From the IMG/VR virus record IMGVR_UViG_3300025120_010343, positions 1-27,620 of that record: a stretch of 27,620 nt of DNA. One strand, 5' to 3'. Below are positions 14,132 to 21,200 of this stretch, one piece after another (the first letter of the stretch is position 1; the number at the start of each line of letters is the position of its first letter). The position numbers and the translations under genes were made by a program. The notes under the pieces are model-generated. The model was not told the origin of the DNA, ran no database searches, and worked only from the letters and a program-made list of their open reading frames with translations. The stretch is from a virus.

Positions 14132-15257
14132 CTCTTCTCCATTGTTCACCCTTGCCTGTCATAATGTCAATCATCCTGTCGATCGTACCGTTGGTCCAAT
14201 CGGATAACTTACCTATACTAGGGGATGGTTTGTCTAATAGTACGCCCAGTTTGTCCATTGCGTCTTGCTGTGACCATGGCACGTACATTCTTGTGTGGTC
14301 ATTTGCGAACGTCTCCGGAAATGATCTGTATGCCGGAAATAGTGTGTTACAACCAAGTGAGTCTGCTTCACTCACTGTGTTGGACACCCAATCTTGTAAT
14401 GCACAGTTGAACATACATCTTGAGTCTGCTAGTATTTCGTAGTACTCGTTCTTCTTAAGATTTTCGTGTATGGTCAGTATGCCGTCTTTTGCTAAATGTT
14501 TTGCCTCGTCAACATAGTATTGGTTGTTAGATCTTAAAGGACCACCTTGGCATATTGCGAATTCCACATGTGGGTGTAGCTCTTTGTATTTGGTTGCTAG
14601 GTCCATGTAGAACTGTGGTTGTTTCTCTTGATCCCATCTTGCACCAAAAACAACTCTCTGTTTTCTTAAGAAGAAAGGCTTCCTGTCTGGAACCCTGCCT
14701 TGTACTTCTTCTTTGCCAAAACTTAGACCTGATATATTGTATATGGGAGCAGACCAGTTTGCTATCCTCATGTGTGCCACCATCTCCTCGTTGGTTGCAA
14801 GTATTCTTACATTTGGAATCTCGTTACACATCTGTTCATACATACTCATCCATTTGCTCATGCCCCAAACGTGAACAAAGTCATCTGGATCTATGGCCTG
14901 TGCAAGGCACCTCAGATATATTGTTGGTCTGTGTTTGGAATCAACTTGATTCAATATATAAGGCAGTGATTCCATACCTGGTTGAAACATATCCTCAAAG
15001 AATATGATATCGTCACTTGTAACTTCACCGTTCCTCATCATTTGAACAAGATTCATTAATTGGCTCATTCCAAAGTATGATCTGCCGTGTGCGTCTAGCA
15101 CCTGTCCAACACTAATCGCTTTGGTGTCGTCTATTGTTGTCCCCGGTACTACGGCATAGTTTATGCCTCTCTTTTTATAAGCACGTTCAGTCCAGTCTTG
15201 TAATTGTAAAGTGTATCTGCCTTCGTATGGCTCTAAGCCCATGTAAAAAATTTTCAT
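14088..15257 (-). CDS. GT-B glycosyltransferase-like protein
   Basis: A 389-residue protein with two Rossmann-like halves. The C-terminal half has VVFGARWDQEKQPQFYMDLA, then FAICQGGP, then ADSRCMFNCALQDWVSNTVSEA. This matches the nucleotide-sugar domain of GT1/GT4-type glycosyltransferases, which have an R..xxK step and a C-terminal acidic residue. The N-terminal half has no strong motif. It is followed by galE, suggesting a UDP-sugar donor. The acceptor could be DNA, phage protein or host envelope; none is shown. It is the first gene of its unit, and a TATAAT promoter ends five bases before the ATG. Confidence 0.72.
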   Translation of the reverse strand: MKIFYMGLEPYEGRYTLQLQDWTERAYKKRGINYAVVPGTTIDDTKAISVGQVLDAHGRSYFGMSQLMNLVQMMRNGEVTSDDIIFFEDMFQPGMESLPYILNQVDSKHRPTIYLRCLAQAIDPDDFVHVWGMSKWMSMYEQMCNEIPNVRILATNEEMVAHMRIANWSAPIYNISGLSFGKEEVQGRVPDRKPFFLRKQRVVFGARWDQEKQPQFYMDLATKYKELHPHVEFAICQGGPLRSNNQYYVDEAKHLAKDGILTIHENLKKNEYYEILADSRCMFNCALQDWVSNTVSEADSLGCNTLFPAYRSFPETFANDHTRMYVPWSQQDAMDKLGVLLDKPSPSIGKLSDWTNGTIDRMIDIMTGKGEQWRRDGQHYRNTVSEPKY

Positions 15258-15262
15258 ATCTT

Positions 15263-15291
15263 ATTATAACACAGTTATTCCCACTTGTCAT
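15263..15291 (-). promoter_or_regulatory. sigma70 promoter with leaderless start before glycosyltransferase
   Basis: Minus strand: ATGACA (15291-15286), 17-base spacer, TATAAT (15268-15263) with TGT extended -10. Five bases separate the -10 from the ATG at 15257, so transcription should start at or within a base or two of the A of ATG. The -35 lies inside the 3' end of the SET gene. Confidence 0.75.
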
Positions 15292-15595
15292 TAAAATCAT
15301 TATACAAAGTGTATTTGGCCGTTAGTTCTTCTCCTTTCTTAATTGGTTTTGTTGTAATTAGGTATTTTACTGGCAATTGATGCCAAAATCCTGCAACGTT
15401 TTTGCAATTCGGATTGTCGGAATGGTTATAGAAAGCACCTAAGGCCGTCCTTATATTTCCGTGCGGAAAGTTTTTGTTCAGCACGTGTACAATGCCAAGA
15501 ACTATATCTGCGTTGAAATCCTTCGTTGCAAAAAGTCCAAGACCTTGGACCTTTGAGTGCTTGATTGTTAATCCGTCTGGTAGTGGTTTATACAT
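15275..15595 (-). CDS. SET-domain protein (putative protein-lysine methyltransferase)
   Basis: A 106-residue minimal SET domain. It has GLGLFATKDF (18-27), LGAFYNHSDNPNC (52-64, the NHS core that binds SAM) and LITTKPIKKGEELTAKYTLY (79-98, with the catalytic-type tyrosine). SET proteins methylate lysine side chains using SAM. The frame extends to a TTG at 15640, but the ATG at 15595 has AAGGA six bases upstream and gives the right SET start. It overlaps the 58-aa upstream ORF by eight bases. Its target is unknown. Smaller than typical bacterial SET proteins but similar to minimal viral ones. Confidence 0.82.
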   Translation of the reverse strand: MYKPLPDGLTIKHSKVQGLGLFATKDFNADIVLGIVHVLNKNFPHGNIRTALGAFYNHSDNPNCKNVAGFWHQLPVKYLITTKPIKKGEELTAKYTLYNDFNDKWE

Positions 15596-15764
15596 CTTTT
15601 TTCCTTTTCTTTCTTTCTTCTGGAGACAAGCAAGAGTCAAAAAACGAACCTAATGAGGCTTCATTGTATCTTTTACTCTTTTTCTTTGTCTTGAAGATGT
15701 CGTCATAGTTAGACCTGTATTTAGAATTGGAAGGCCTAGACTTTCCGTCCCAACTACCCGGCAT
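15588..15764 (-). CDS. 58-aa basic small protein
   Basis: A complete frame starting MPGSWDGKSRPSNSKYRSNY and ending in the basic tail EERKKRKKDV, with a middle segment DDIFKTKKKSKRY and ASLGSFFDSCLS. It starts 11 bases inside the peroxiredoxin 3' end and ends eight bases inside the SET gene, filling a 158-base gap. It is highly basic with no hydrophobic segment, so a nucleic-acid- or ribosome-binding peptide is possible. AAGGAC upstream is a plausible ribosome site. Function unknown. Confidence 0.65.
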   Translation of the reverse strand: MPGSWDGKSRPSNSKYRSNYDDIFKTKKKSKRYNEASLGSFFDSCLSPEERKKRKKDV

Positions 15765-16290
15765 TGTCCTTCAAGTATTTGATCATTGTGTTCACGTCAG
15801 ACACCGTAAAAGGATCATCGTCGTCACTGGCGTTGTTCTTGCCTGGTTCCTCAAATACTTTAGCAACTTCTCCATTTTCCACAAGCATAGAGTATCTCCA
15901 AGATCTCATTCCAAAGCCTTGCCCTGGTTTGTTCACAAGCATACCCATTCCCTGAGTAAACACGCCTTCGCCGTCTCCGATTGCTTTTACTTTCTTCACA
16001 TTTGTGTCTTTGAACCAAGCGTTCATTACGAATGCATCATTTACAGATAGGCAGTACACCTCGTCTACGCCTGATGCTTTCAATTCATCATACTTTGCCT
16101 CATATCCTGGCACCTGTTGTGAACTGCAGGTTGGTGTAAATGCTCCTGGCAGTGCAAACACTACAACCTTCTTGTTGTCAAAAATTTCTGTGGTATCCAC
16201 GTCTTTCCATTCGCCGCCTATGAACGTGCAACCGCCAACCTCGTCTGTGTCACCTGTTCTTGTTTTAAAGTTTGTGTATGGTACTCTCAT
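15754..16290 (-). CDS. peroxiredoxin (Prx5/AhpE-like thiol peroxidase)
   Basis: A 178-residue thioredoxin-fold peroxidase. The active site is PGAFTPTCSSQQVPGYEAKY (48-67) with peroxidatic C55 and the T52 pair. VYCLSVNDAFVMNAWFKD and FGMRSWRYSMLVENGEV are typical of the Prx5 group, and the length is right. It reduces H2O2 or alkyl peroxides using a thiol donor. GGAGAGA lies eight bases before the ATG. It probably protects the infected cell from oxidative stress; no reductant gene is in the window. A metabolic gene of this kind was most likely captured from a host. Confidence 0.92.
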   Translation of the reverse strand: MRVPYTNFKTRTGDTDEVGGCTFIGGEWKDVDTTEIFDNKKVVVFALPGAFTPTCSSQQVPGYEAKYDELKASGVDEVYCLSVNDAFVMNAWFKDTNVKKVKAIGDGEGVFTQGMGMLVNKPGQGFGMRSWRYSMLVENGEVAKVFEEPGKNNASDDDDPFTVSDVNTMIKYLKDNAG

Positions 16291-16291
16291 G

Positions 16292-16621
16292 TTATGTTCT
16301 CTCCTTGATTAGTTTGACTGTTCCGTCGTTAGTGTGTTTTATTTTGTGATTGTTTTGAATGGCAAGTTGTAGGAATGATTCGTATTTCTCTTCCTTGACC
16401 ATCAGTGTTATACATTCATCAAGGTCTTGTCCTACATCTTCATATCCTGCGTATGCCCAGATAAAATCCCTGCCATACTTCATGCCAAGGTTACCTGCCG
16501 TTGTGCAGATGTTTGCCACTGCATCAACTGTGTCATATCCAGCATTCAAGCCACCACCATCTACGGGCAAGTGTCCCATTCTAGTTGTTGCTCTCTTCTG
16601 TTGTATATGAATCTCTTTCAT
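16292..16621 (-). CDS. hypothetical protein (109 aa)
   Basis: A 109-residue soluble protein with the segments MGHLPVDGGGLNAGYDTVDA (15-34) and YGRDFIWAYAGYEDVGQDL (49-67), and a basic C-terminus. The Gly-rich DGGGLNAG stretch might be a loop or a small-ligand site, but it matches no family I know. The ATG shares its A with the upstream TAA (TAATG). It lies between the possible T-fold gene and peroxiredoxin. Function unknown. Confidence 0.65.
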   Translation of the reverse strand: MKEIHIQQKRATTRMGHLPVDGGGLNAGYDTVDAVANICTTAGNLGMKYGRDFIWAYAGYEDVGQDLDECITLMVKEEKYESFLQLAIQNNHKIKHTNDGTVKLIKERT

Positions 16622-17061
16622 TATATTCCGCCCATGACTGGTTTTTCGTAAACTGCATGGCTTCCATTCTCGCCATCTTCACTAACGTCTATTTCAATTT
16701 TTCTACCTGGATATCTTTTTGTTATTGCTACATATAAATCATCTGATATCATTTCACAACTTTTAAAATCAAGTTTCATTGTACCATCTGCGTACATGTT
16801 CTCCATCCATCTTTTGAACTGTATGAATTCTATGTCTCTATCATCATGGAATACTTCTATTGCTACTTTAAAATGGAATATGTGTCTGTGAGGATGTCCT
16901 AAAAAACTCACATCATACTCATCACCTGTTGCTAATTTTGGATCATCCAGTGCCGCAGGATACTTGTGGATCCCTTCTTTACGGAAAGTTACCCATATCA
17001 TTTTAGTCCCTTTGTTTGCTTGTTCTTTTAGTGCTTGATTGTGTTGGTGCTCATTATCCAT
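16621..17061 (-). CDS. conserved phage protein, possible divergent QueD-like T-fold
   Basis: A 146-residue protein with a strong AGGAGG site before its ATG. No clear named family by direct motif. In order it shows GIHKYPAA (a lone His about residue 32), LGHPHRHIFHFKVAIEV, DIEFIQFKRWM, CEMISDDLYVAI and IDVSEDGENG. This parallels the QueD/6-carboxy-tetrahydropterin synthase pattern: AAHRL, then LHGHxxxVxV, then DFxxLK, then PTSExLA, then the VxET loop. The catalytic Cys before HGH is not in place, so activity is doubtful. With folE and queE near, it might fill the missing QueD step or be an inactive T-fold. The function is inference only. Confidence 0.45.
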   Translation of the reverse strand: MDNEHQHNQALKEQANKGTKMIWVTFRKEGIHKYPAALDDPKLATGDEYDVSFLGHPHRHIFHFKVAIEVFHDDRDIEFIQFKRWMENMYADGTMKLDFKSCEMISDDLYVAITKRYPGRKIEIDVSEDGENGSHAVYEKPVMGGI

Positions 17062-17579
17062 TTGTCCTCCTGTATTGGTTCATCTTGTTTGTATTCTTTC
17101 CATGATGTGAAACCTGAAGCCTGTTTAAAATGGTTCATTGTCATGGTCCAAACGCCTGGATTGGTTTTGTTAAAATCAACATCATCAACTTTAATACATA
17201 GTTGATCGTCCTCTTCCGAATCTGGAAATATAATTGAACAGAATGGTATAAATTTTTTATTGGTCCAAAGCATTTGAAATTTTTCTTTGACCTGCTTGTG
17301 TATGCTGTAGTCGTAATCTACTGTCACGTAATAACCAGCCTCGATCAATCTTTTCATTTGTGCAAGTTGCATTCCGTGGTTGTGCATATATGATCTGTTT
17401 GCACCAAAATATATTGCTTCTGCGTTCACAGATTCTGCTGTGTTTTTTATCTGTTCAAAAGTAAGATCATTTCTTGCCAAAAAAAGTGTTTGTTTACCAA
17501 GTGCTGGAGTGTGTTCTACTTCAAGTCCTGAAAAAACACCTACACTTTCGCTCTTGCCTGTCTTGTAATCTCTGTCCAT
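17028..17579 (-). CDS. conserved phage hypothetical protein (183 aa)
   Basis: A 183-residue soluble protein. Early strands include VFSGLEVEHTPALGKQTLFL and AEAIYFGANRSYMHNHGMQL, then AGYYVTVDYDYSI and FCSIIFPDSEEDDQLCIKVD, giving an alternating alpha/beta look. No catalytic motif is recognised. It overlaps the next gene (QueD-like) by 34 bases, so the two are likely functionally linked. It is the first gene of its unit: a perfect TTGACA-17-TATAAT promoter ends six bases before the ATG, with no ribosome site. Confidence 0.7.
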   Translation of the reverse strand: MDRDYKTGKSESVGVFSGLEVEHTPALGKQTLFLARNDLTFEQIKNTAESVNAEAIYFGANRSYMHNHGMQLAQMKRLIEAGYYVTVDYDYSIHKQVKEKFQMLWTNKKFIPFCSIIFPDSEEDDQLCIKVDDVDFNKTNPGVWTMTMNHFKQASGFTSWKEYKQDEPIQEDKWIMSTNTIKH

Positions 17580-17585
17580 GTTCTT

Positions 17586-17614
17586 ATTATAATACTTTTA
17601 ATTTATTTTGTCAA
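17586..17614 (-). promoter_or_regulatory. consensus sigma70 promoter with leaderless start
   Basis: Minus strand: TTGACA (17614-17609), 17-base spacer, TATAAT (17591-17586), both exact consensus. Six bases (AAGAAC) separate the -10 from the ATG at 17579. The -35 overlaps the last codons of the DUF465-like gene. Confidence 0.88.
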
Positions 17615-17806
17615 TGTCGCTCTAGCCCTTACTATGGCGTCCTTGATCATTAGTTTAGTTCTTTTTAGTCTACTAAGGATATCCTTGCTTTCGGTACTCC
17701 TGTCCTTACGTCTGTCCTTGGTAAGTTGTGTTACCTTTTTGTCGAGATATGCGTGTTCTTCTTCTAGTTTCTTCAGTTTTTTACTTCTTCTCTTTGTTAG
17801 TCTCAT
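17603..17806 (-). CDS. DUF465/YdcH-like small helical protein
   Basis: A 67-residue, highly basic, all-helical protein. The pattern LEEEHAYLDKKVTQL (about 14-28), then SRLKRTKLMIKDAIVRAR (about 45-62), matches the DUF465/YdcH family (L..EH..LD..I..., then LKK.KL.LKD.I). These form antiparallel helical hairpins; the function of the family is poorly known. AGGAGG lies five bases before the ATG. It overlaps the radical SAM gene by 26 bases and ends the clamp-dpdA unit. Confidence 0.65.
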   Translation of the reverse strand: MRLTKRRSKKLKKLEEEHAYLDKKVTQLTKDRRKDRSTESKDILSRLKRTKLMIKDAIVRARATLTK

Positions 17807-18971
17807 TTTCTCCTCCTAGTTGTTGTAGTTCTGGTAATACATCAAAAAGTTTTTGTCCTCTTAATCGGTCTAATATTGCCATTCTTTTTAAGAACTCGTC
17901 TATGTGTTTTACATTATTTAGATTTTGTTCTAAGAATTGTTTGGTTTGTATCAAACTTTGCTTTAATCCACCAGAAAGAATATTGTTATGTTTTTCTTCC
18001 TGCAGGAACGGTCTATTTAGGAAATTTTTAATATCGCTGATACATTTCTCCTTCATAAATCTAGGAGCATATATAGGATCTAAATAACTAGGATCGGTCA
18101 CCAATTGGAACCATATTCCTCCAAATGCTATTCCGCAGTTTTCTATGTAATTAAATATTTCGTTTAGCCTTGTCATGTTAAGCCATTGTATAGTTGTGTT
18201 TAAAGATACTCCTCGACCAATGTTCCTTAGATTTTTGTCTACGGTGTTCCAATCACTAGGATACCTGATGTACCTCGCCAGGTCTTCAACTGCATCTACA
18301 GACACGTTGTATGAGACACTCTTAAAATTTTGTCCTATTTCTATAAACTTTTTATTGATGTTCGTGGCATTGGTTGTAAAGATAAGTTCTACCTCCTTGC
18401 TACGCCCACTTGAAACAATCTTGTTGATGTAGTCTAGGTTACGTTTTATGATTGTAGGCTCTCCTCCGGTCATGAATACCCTCTTCACGTAAGGAAGCCA
18501 TTGATCTAATAGTTCCCATGCGCCATCGTCTAGCTCTATTACTTTTTGTGTCGGAGTGTCAATCCAATCCTCTTCGGGGTTGTCAAGTATCTCACCTGCG
18601 ATCTGACTGCTCCAATCACTGATACACATTCTGCATTGAAGATTACATAAATTGCCTAGTCGTAGGTCTAGGTAAAATGGTTGCTCCATCTCCTTGTTAT
18701 GCTTTGCACCTGCCACATGATGTGAATATATTTCGTTGCTATGCTGTCTTAGACTACTATAACCTCTGTCCTCTTTCTTCCAACATATACTACAACCTTT
18801 GTCACGAACATTGTTTAACATGTTTTTTTGTATGTTTTTTAGTTGGTTAGAGTTCCAATATTGTTTTTTTGAATTTAATTTTATTTTGCCTGTGTATGCA
18901 CAACAAGGACTTATTATTTGTGGAGTTACAAATGCATGGACAAATGGCAAAATACAAAAATTATCTGCCAT
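17781..18971 (-). CDS. radical SAM protein with extra N-terminal cysteines (twitch-like)
   Basis: A 396-residue radical SAM enzyme. The SAM cluster motif is CNLQCRMC with C109, C113 and C116, followed by FMTGGEPTI (GGEP 169-172). Extra cysteines at C6, C23, C24, C60 and C63 come before the cluster and may bind an auxiliary cluster, as in twitch/SPASM proteins. The substrate is unknown. It starts five bases after the DpdA-like stop, and the two are coupled; it could act on the same DNA base, on a tRNA, or on a peptide. The DUF465-like gene overlaps its end. The radical SAM fold is sure, the chemistry is not. Confidence 0.85.
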   Translation of the reverse strand: MADNFCILPFVHAFVTPQIISPCCAYTGKIKLNSKKQYWNSNQLKNIQKNMLNNVRDKGCSICWKKEDRGYSSLRQHSNEIYSHHVAGAKHNKEMEQPFYLDLRLGNLCNLQCRMCISDWSSQIAGEILDNPEEDWIDTPTQKVIELDDGAWELLDQWLPYVKRVFMTGGEPTIIKRNLDYINKIVSSGRSKEVELIFTTNATNINKKFIEIGQNFKSVSYNVSVDAVEDLARYIRYPSDWNTVDKNLRNIGRGVSLNTTIQWLNMTRLNEIFNYIENCGIAFGGIWFQLVTDPSYLDPIYAPRFMKEKCISDIKNFLNRPFLQEEKHNNILSGGLKQSLIQTKQFLEQNLNNVKHIDEFLKRMAILDRLRGQKLFDVLPELQQLGGENETNKEKK

Positions 18972-18976
18972 ACCTT

Positions 18977-20425
18977 TTACTCGAATAAAGAACTAAAATT
19001 GTTTGTGCCCTTACCACCACCTGTGGCTCTAGCCCATCTGTTGCCTCTTATGTCTGCCAGGTAACTTGATGCGTTTGAGATCACGTCCATCGGCTTCTCA
19101 CTTGTAAACACTTCTTCTACCAATGTGTTAAAGTACAGTATGTTCCTAGGAACGTAAATGCTTGGCTCATCGGTCTTGTCACTTGCTTTTGTTTTACGCC
19201 AATGTTTCACTTCTGGTCTGTATTTTCTCGATTCTATGTCGTTTAGATCGTTTGCTATCTGTATTGCTCTAATTTGGTTGTATACATTGTGTGCCATCAT
19301 TAGTACATAACTGAAACTGTCCCAACTGGTCGCCCCAATCTTGCCATTCTTATTGACATCCTGCTCACCATACCAACACACGTCTTTCATCTTCAACCTA
19401 CGTCCTATGCCACTGTCAAATGGAAATTGTATGTCTGATCCTTTCAGTGTTTTATCATCCGGCGCCTTGTCCATAACAAATGACCATCTATCAGGGGTAA
19501 ATGAATTATGTGTGTAAACTAAACCGTTTGCAGTTGATAAGAATGCAGATGCACTGTCAAAACTTATTGTGAAGTTAGGATTGATATGTTTCCTAACTTG
19601 CCTCTGTACCTGTGTAAGATAACAACCCCAATCCATCTGTGATGTGCCAAGTACGTGCATCCAATCCTTGCCATCTAGTTTCTTCTCATCTCTCATTATT
19701 ATAAGTCTTTTCAGCATGACTTCCATATCACACATGTTGATACCGCCCATGGCCCAGCCTTCGAATTCAAAGTCTTTTACTGCGTCATACCATATCTGTG
19801 CAGTGTTCCAGTCATCACCCTGTAGCACGTTCAATAGTTTTGTTTGTCCTAGCCTGTTCTTTTGGAAGAACTTGTTGTTGTATATCGTTCCGTCTAGTGT
19901 GTCTTTGAAACTTGTTAATCCTGTTTTAGGTGAGTTAAGATCATCCGCCGCCCATGTTGGCACGTCAAGTGTCATTGCCCAATCACTGGTTAGTTCTAAC
20001 CAATTAAGTATATCTGATCTTACTTTGTTTGCTTTGTTACCTTCAAAATCTTTCCAATCAAACTTGATTACACCTTTTCCTATCTGGTATCCACCCGAGT
20101 CACCTACTATTGTGCTGAACTTCCTATCTCTGTTGACGAACATGTGATCTCTCTCATTGACTTTGCCCATGTCCAGGCAGGCGTGACCTGCCGAGTAAAG
20201 TGCTGTGGGATAGGTGAACATTCCTTTGTCTGGATTGATAAAATTCAATCCTTCGACGCCATTCTCAAATCCTTGTGGGATTCTCTCTTCTGATATGTGT
20301 TTGCCTTCTGAAACTCTCTGCTTACTGATAAACGTATTGTAGAAGTTTGAAATAGCAGGCAAAAACACTGCGAAGTCTCTGCTCAACTTCCCTAAGTGTT
20401 CTTGCTTACCATTCTGTGTCGTCAT
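18977..20425 (-). CDS. dpdA: DpdA-like DNA guanine transglycosylase (TGT-family paralog)
   Basis: A 482-residue TGT-fold protein. Family signposts in order: VGDSGGYQIG (107-116, base-binding D109, like DSGGFQ of TGT), LDVPTWAAD (153-161), LNVLQGDD (198-205, like the VQG loop), WAMGGI (224-229, like AIGG), HVLGTS (257-262) and SFDSASA with D290 at the position of the TGT nucleophile. The C-terminal zinc CxCxxC of tRNA TGTs is not present. This supports a DpdA role: exchanging guanine in DNA for preQ0 or a relative. The C-terminus reads TNNFSSLFE, closely resembling the polymerase end (TNTFNKLFDF). It directly follows the sliding clamp gene (TAATG). Confidence 0.82.
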   Translation of the reverse strand: MTTQNGKQEHLGKLSRDFAVFLPAISNFYNTFISKQRVSEGKHISEERIPQGFENGVEGLNFINPDKGMFTYPTALYSAGHACLDMGKVNERDHMFVNRDRKFSTIVGDSGGYQIGKGVIKFDWKDFEGNKANKVRSDILNWLELTSDWAMTLDVPTWAADDLNSPKTGLTSFKDTLDGTIYNNKFFQKNRLGQTKLLNVLQGDDWNTAQIWYDAVKDFEFEGWAMGGINMCDMEVMLKRLIIMRDEKKLDGKDWMHVLGTSQMDWGCYLTQVQRQVRKHINPNFTISFDSASAFLSTANGLVYTHNSFTPDRWSFVMDKAPDDKTLKGSDIQFPFDSGIGRRLKMKDVCWYGEQDVNKNGKIGATSWDSFSYVLMMAHNVYNQIRAIQIANDLNDIESRKYRPEVKHWRKTKASDKTDEPSIYVPRNILYFNTLVEEVFTSEKPMDVISNASSYLADIRGNRWARATGGGKGTNNFSSLFE

Positions 20426-21162
20426 TATTGCGCCTGTGCTGGTATGATGTATTGATACTTGCCCAATCCTGAATCAACGGAGACCTGCATCGCACCCTCG
20501 TTAGAGAAGTGTAATGTGACCTTTGCGGAATCAGATAGTTTAAGTATTTGTAGCACCTGTCCTACTGGCCAACTCCAACCTTTGTTAAGTGTTCCCTTAA
20601 CGTCGGTTGCGAACACAAACTCACCACCATGCGATGCCTGATCACCGAAAGTGAAAATCAAGTTTCCATCCTCAGTTCTTACAACGAATGAATTGTGTTC
20701 TGTGTTTGCAGTTGCCTGGAAGTTGAATCTTTGCACACTTGCCACGCTTGGTTCAATCTCAACGTCCCACTTAACACCTTTAAACTTCACTGTCTTAAGT
20801 TTCTCGTTGATAATCTCAGCGTTCATGAATCTGTAGTCGTTCTTAAAGTCACCCTTTTCATTCTCGAAATGGATTCCTGTAGGAACCGTTGCTCCAGCTC
20901 TCTCACCGGACAACACAGTTATGTTCGCCTTCTCCTTGTACTCCGGACACTTCAAGTGTATGTCTAGTTTGCCCATCTGAGGCATACCAAACGTTCCTGT
21001 CATCTCCGTCTGTGGCTTGTGGAAAGACCCTTGTAGGATAACAGATCTGTCTTCAGCCATTGAATCGATGACAGTCTCTTTGTCGTCGCCAGTGATTTTT
21101 ACAAGATCCAAGAATCCCAGTCCATGCGTATGTTTAACGATGTCTTTTAAGATGTCTATCAT
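20425..21162 (-). CDS. sliding clamp (gp45-like DNA polymerase processivity factor)
   Basis: A 245-residue beta-rich protein with repeated strand patterns. The clamp-like end reads KVTLHFSNEGAMQVSVDSGL then GKYQYIIPAQAQ, like the final strands of T4 gp45-type clamps. The length fits (T4 gp45 is 228 aa). The protein would form a trimeric ring that tethers polymerase and other proteins to DNA. It is the first gene of the clamp-dpdA-radical SAM unit, just downstream of the polymerase-methyltransferase unit. The gene symbol is left open because the similarity is from fold pattern and context, not a single diagnostic motif. Confidence 0.72.
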   Translation of the reverse strand: MIDILKDIVKHTHGLGFLDLVKITGDDKETVIDSMAEDRSVILQGSFHKPQTEMTGTFGMPQMGKLDIHLKCPEYKEKANITVLSGERAGATVPTGIHFENEKGDFKNDYRFMNAEIINEKLKTVKFKGVKWDVEIEPSVASVQRFNFQATANTEHNSFVVRTEDGNLIFTFGDQASHGGEFVFATDVKGTLNKGWSWPVGQVLQILKLSDSAKVTLHFSNEGAMQVSVDSGLGKYQYIIPAQAQ

Positions 21163-21171
21163 AATGTTTGT

Positions 21172-21200
21172 ATTGTATAGTATATTTAGACCTTAGTCTA
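21172..21200 (-). promoter_or_regulatory. probable sigma70 promoter before the clamp gene
   Basis: Minus strand: TAGACT (21200-21195), 17-base spacer, TACAAT (21177-21172). Nine bases separate the -10 from the ATG at 21162. The match is weaker than at the other promoters, and the interval leaves only two or three bases of leader. The -35 overlaps the methyltransferase stop. Confidence 0.5.
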
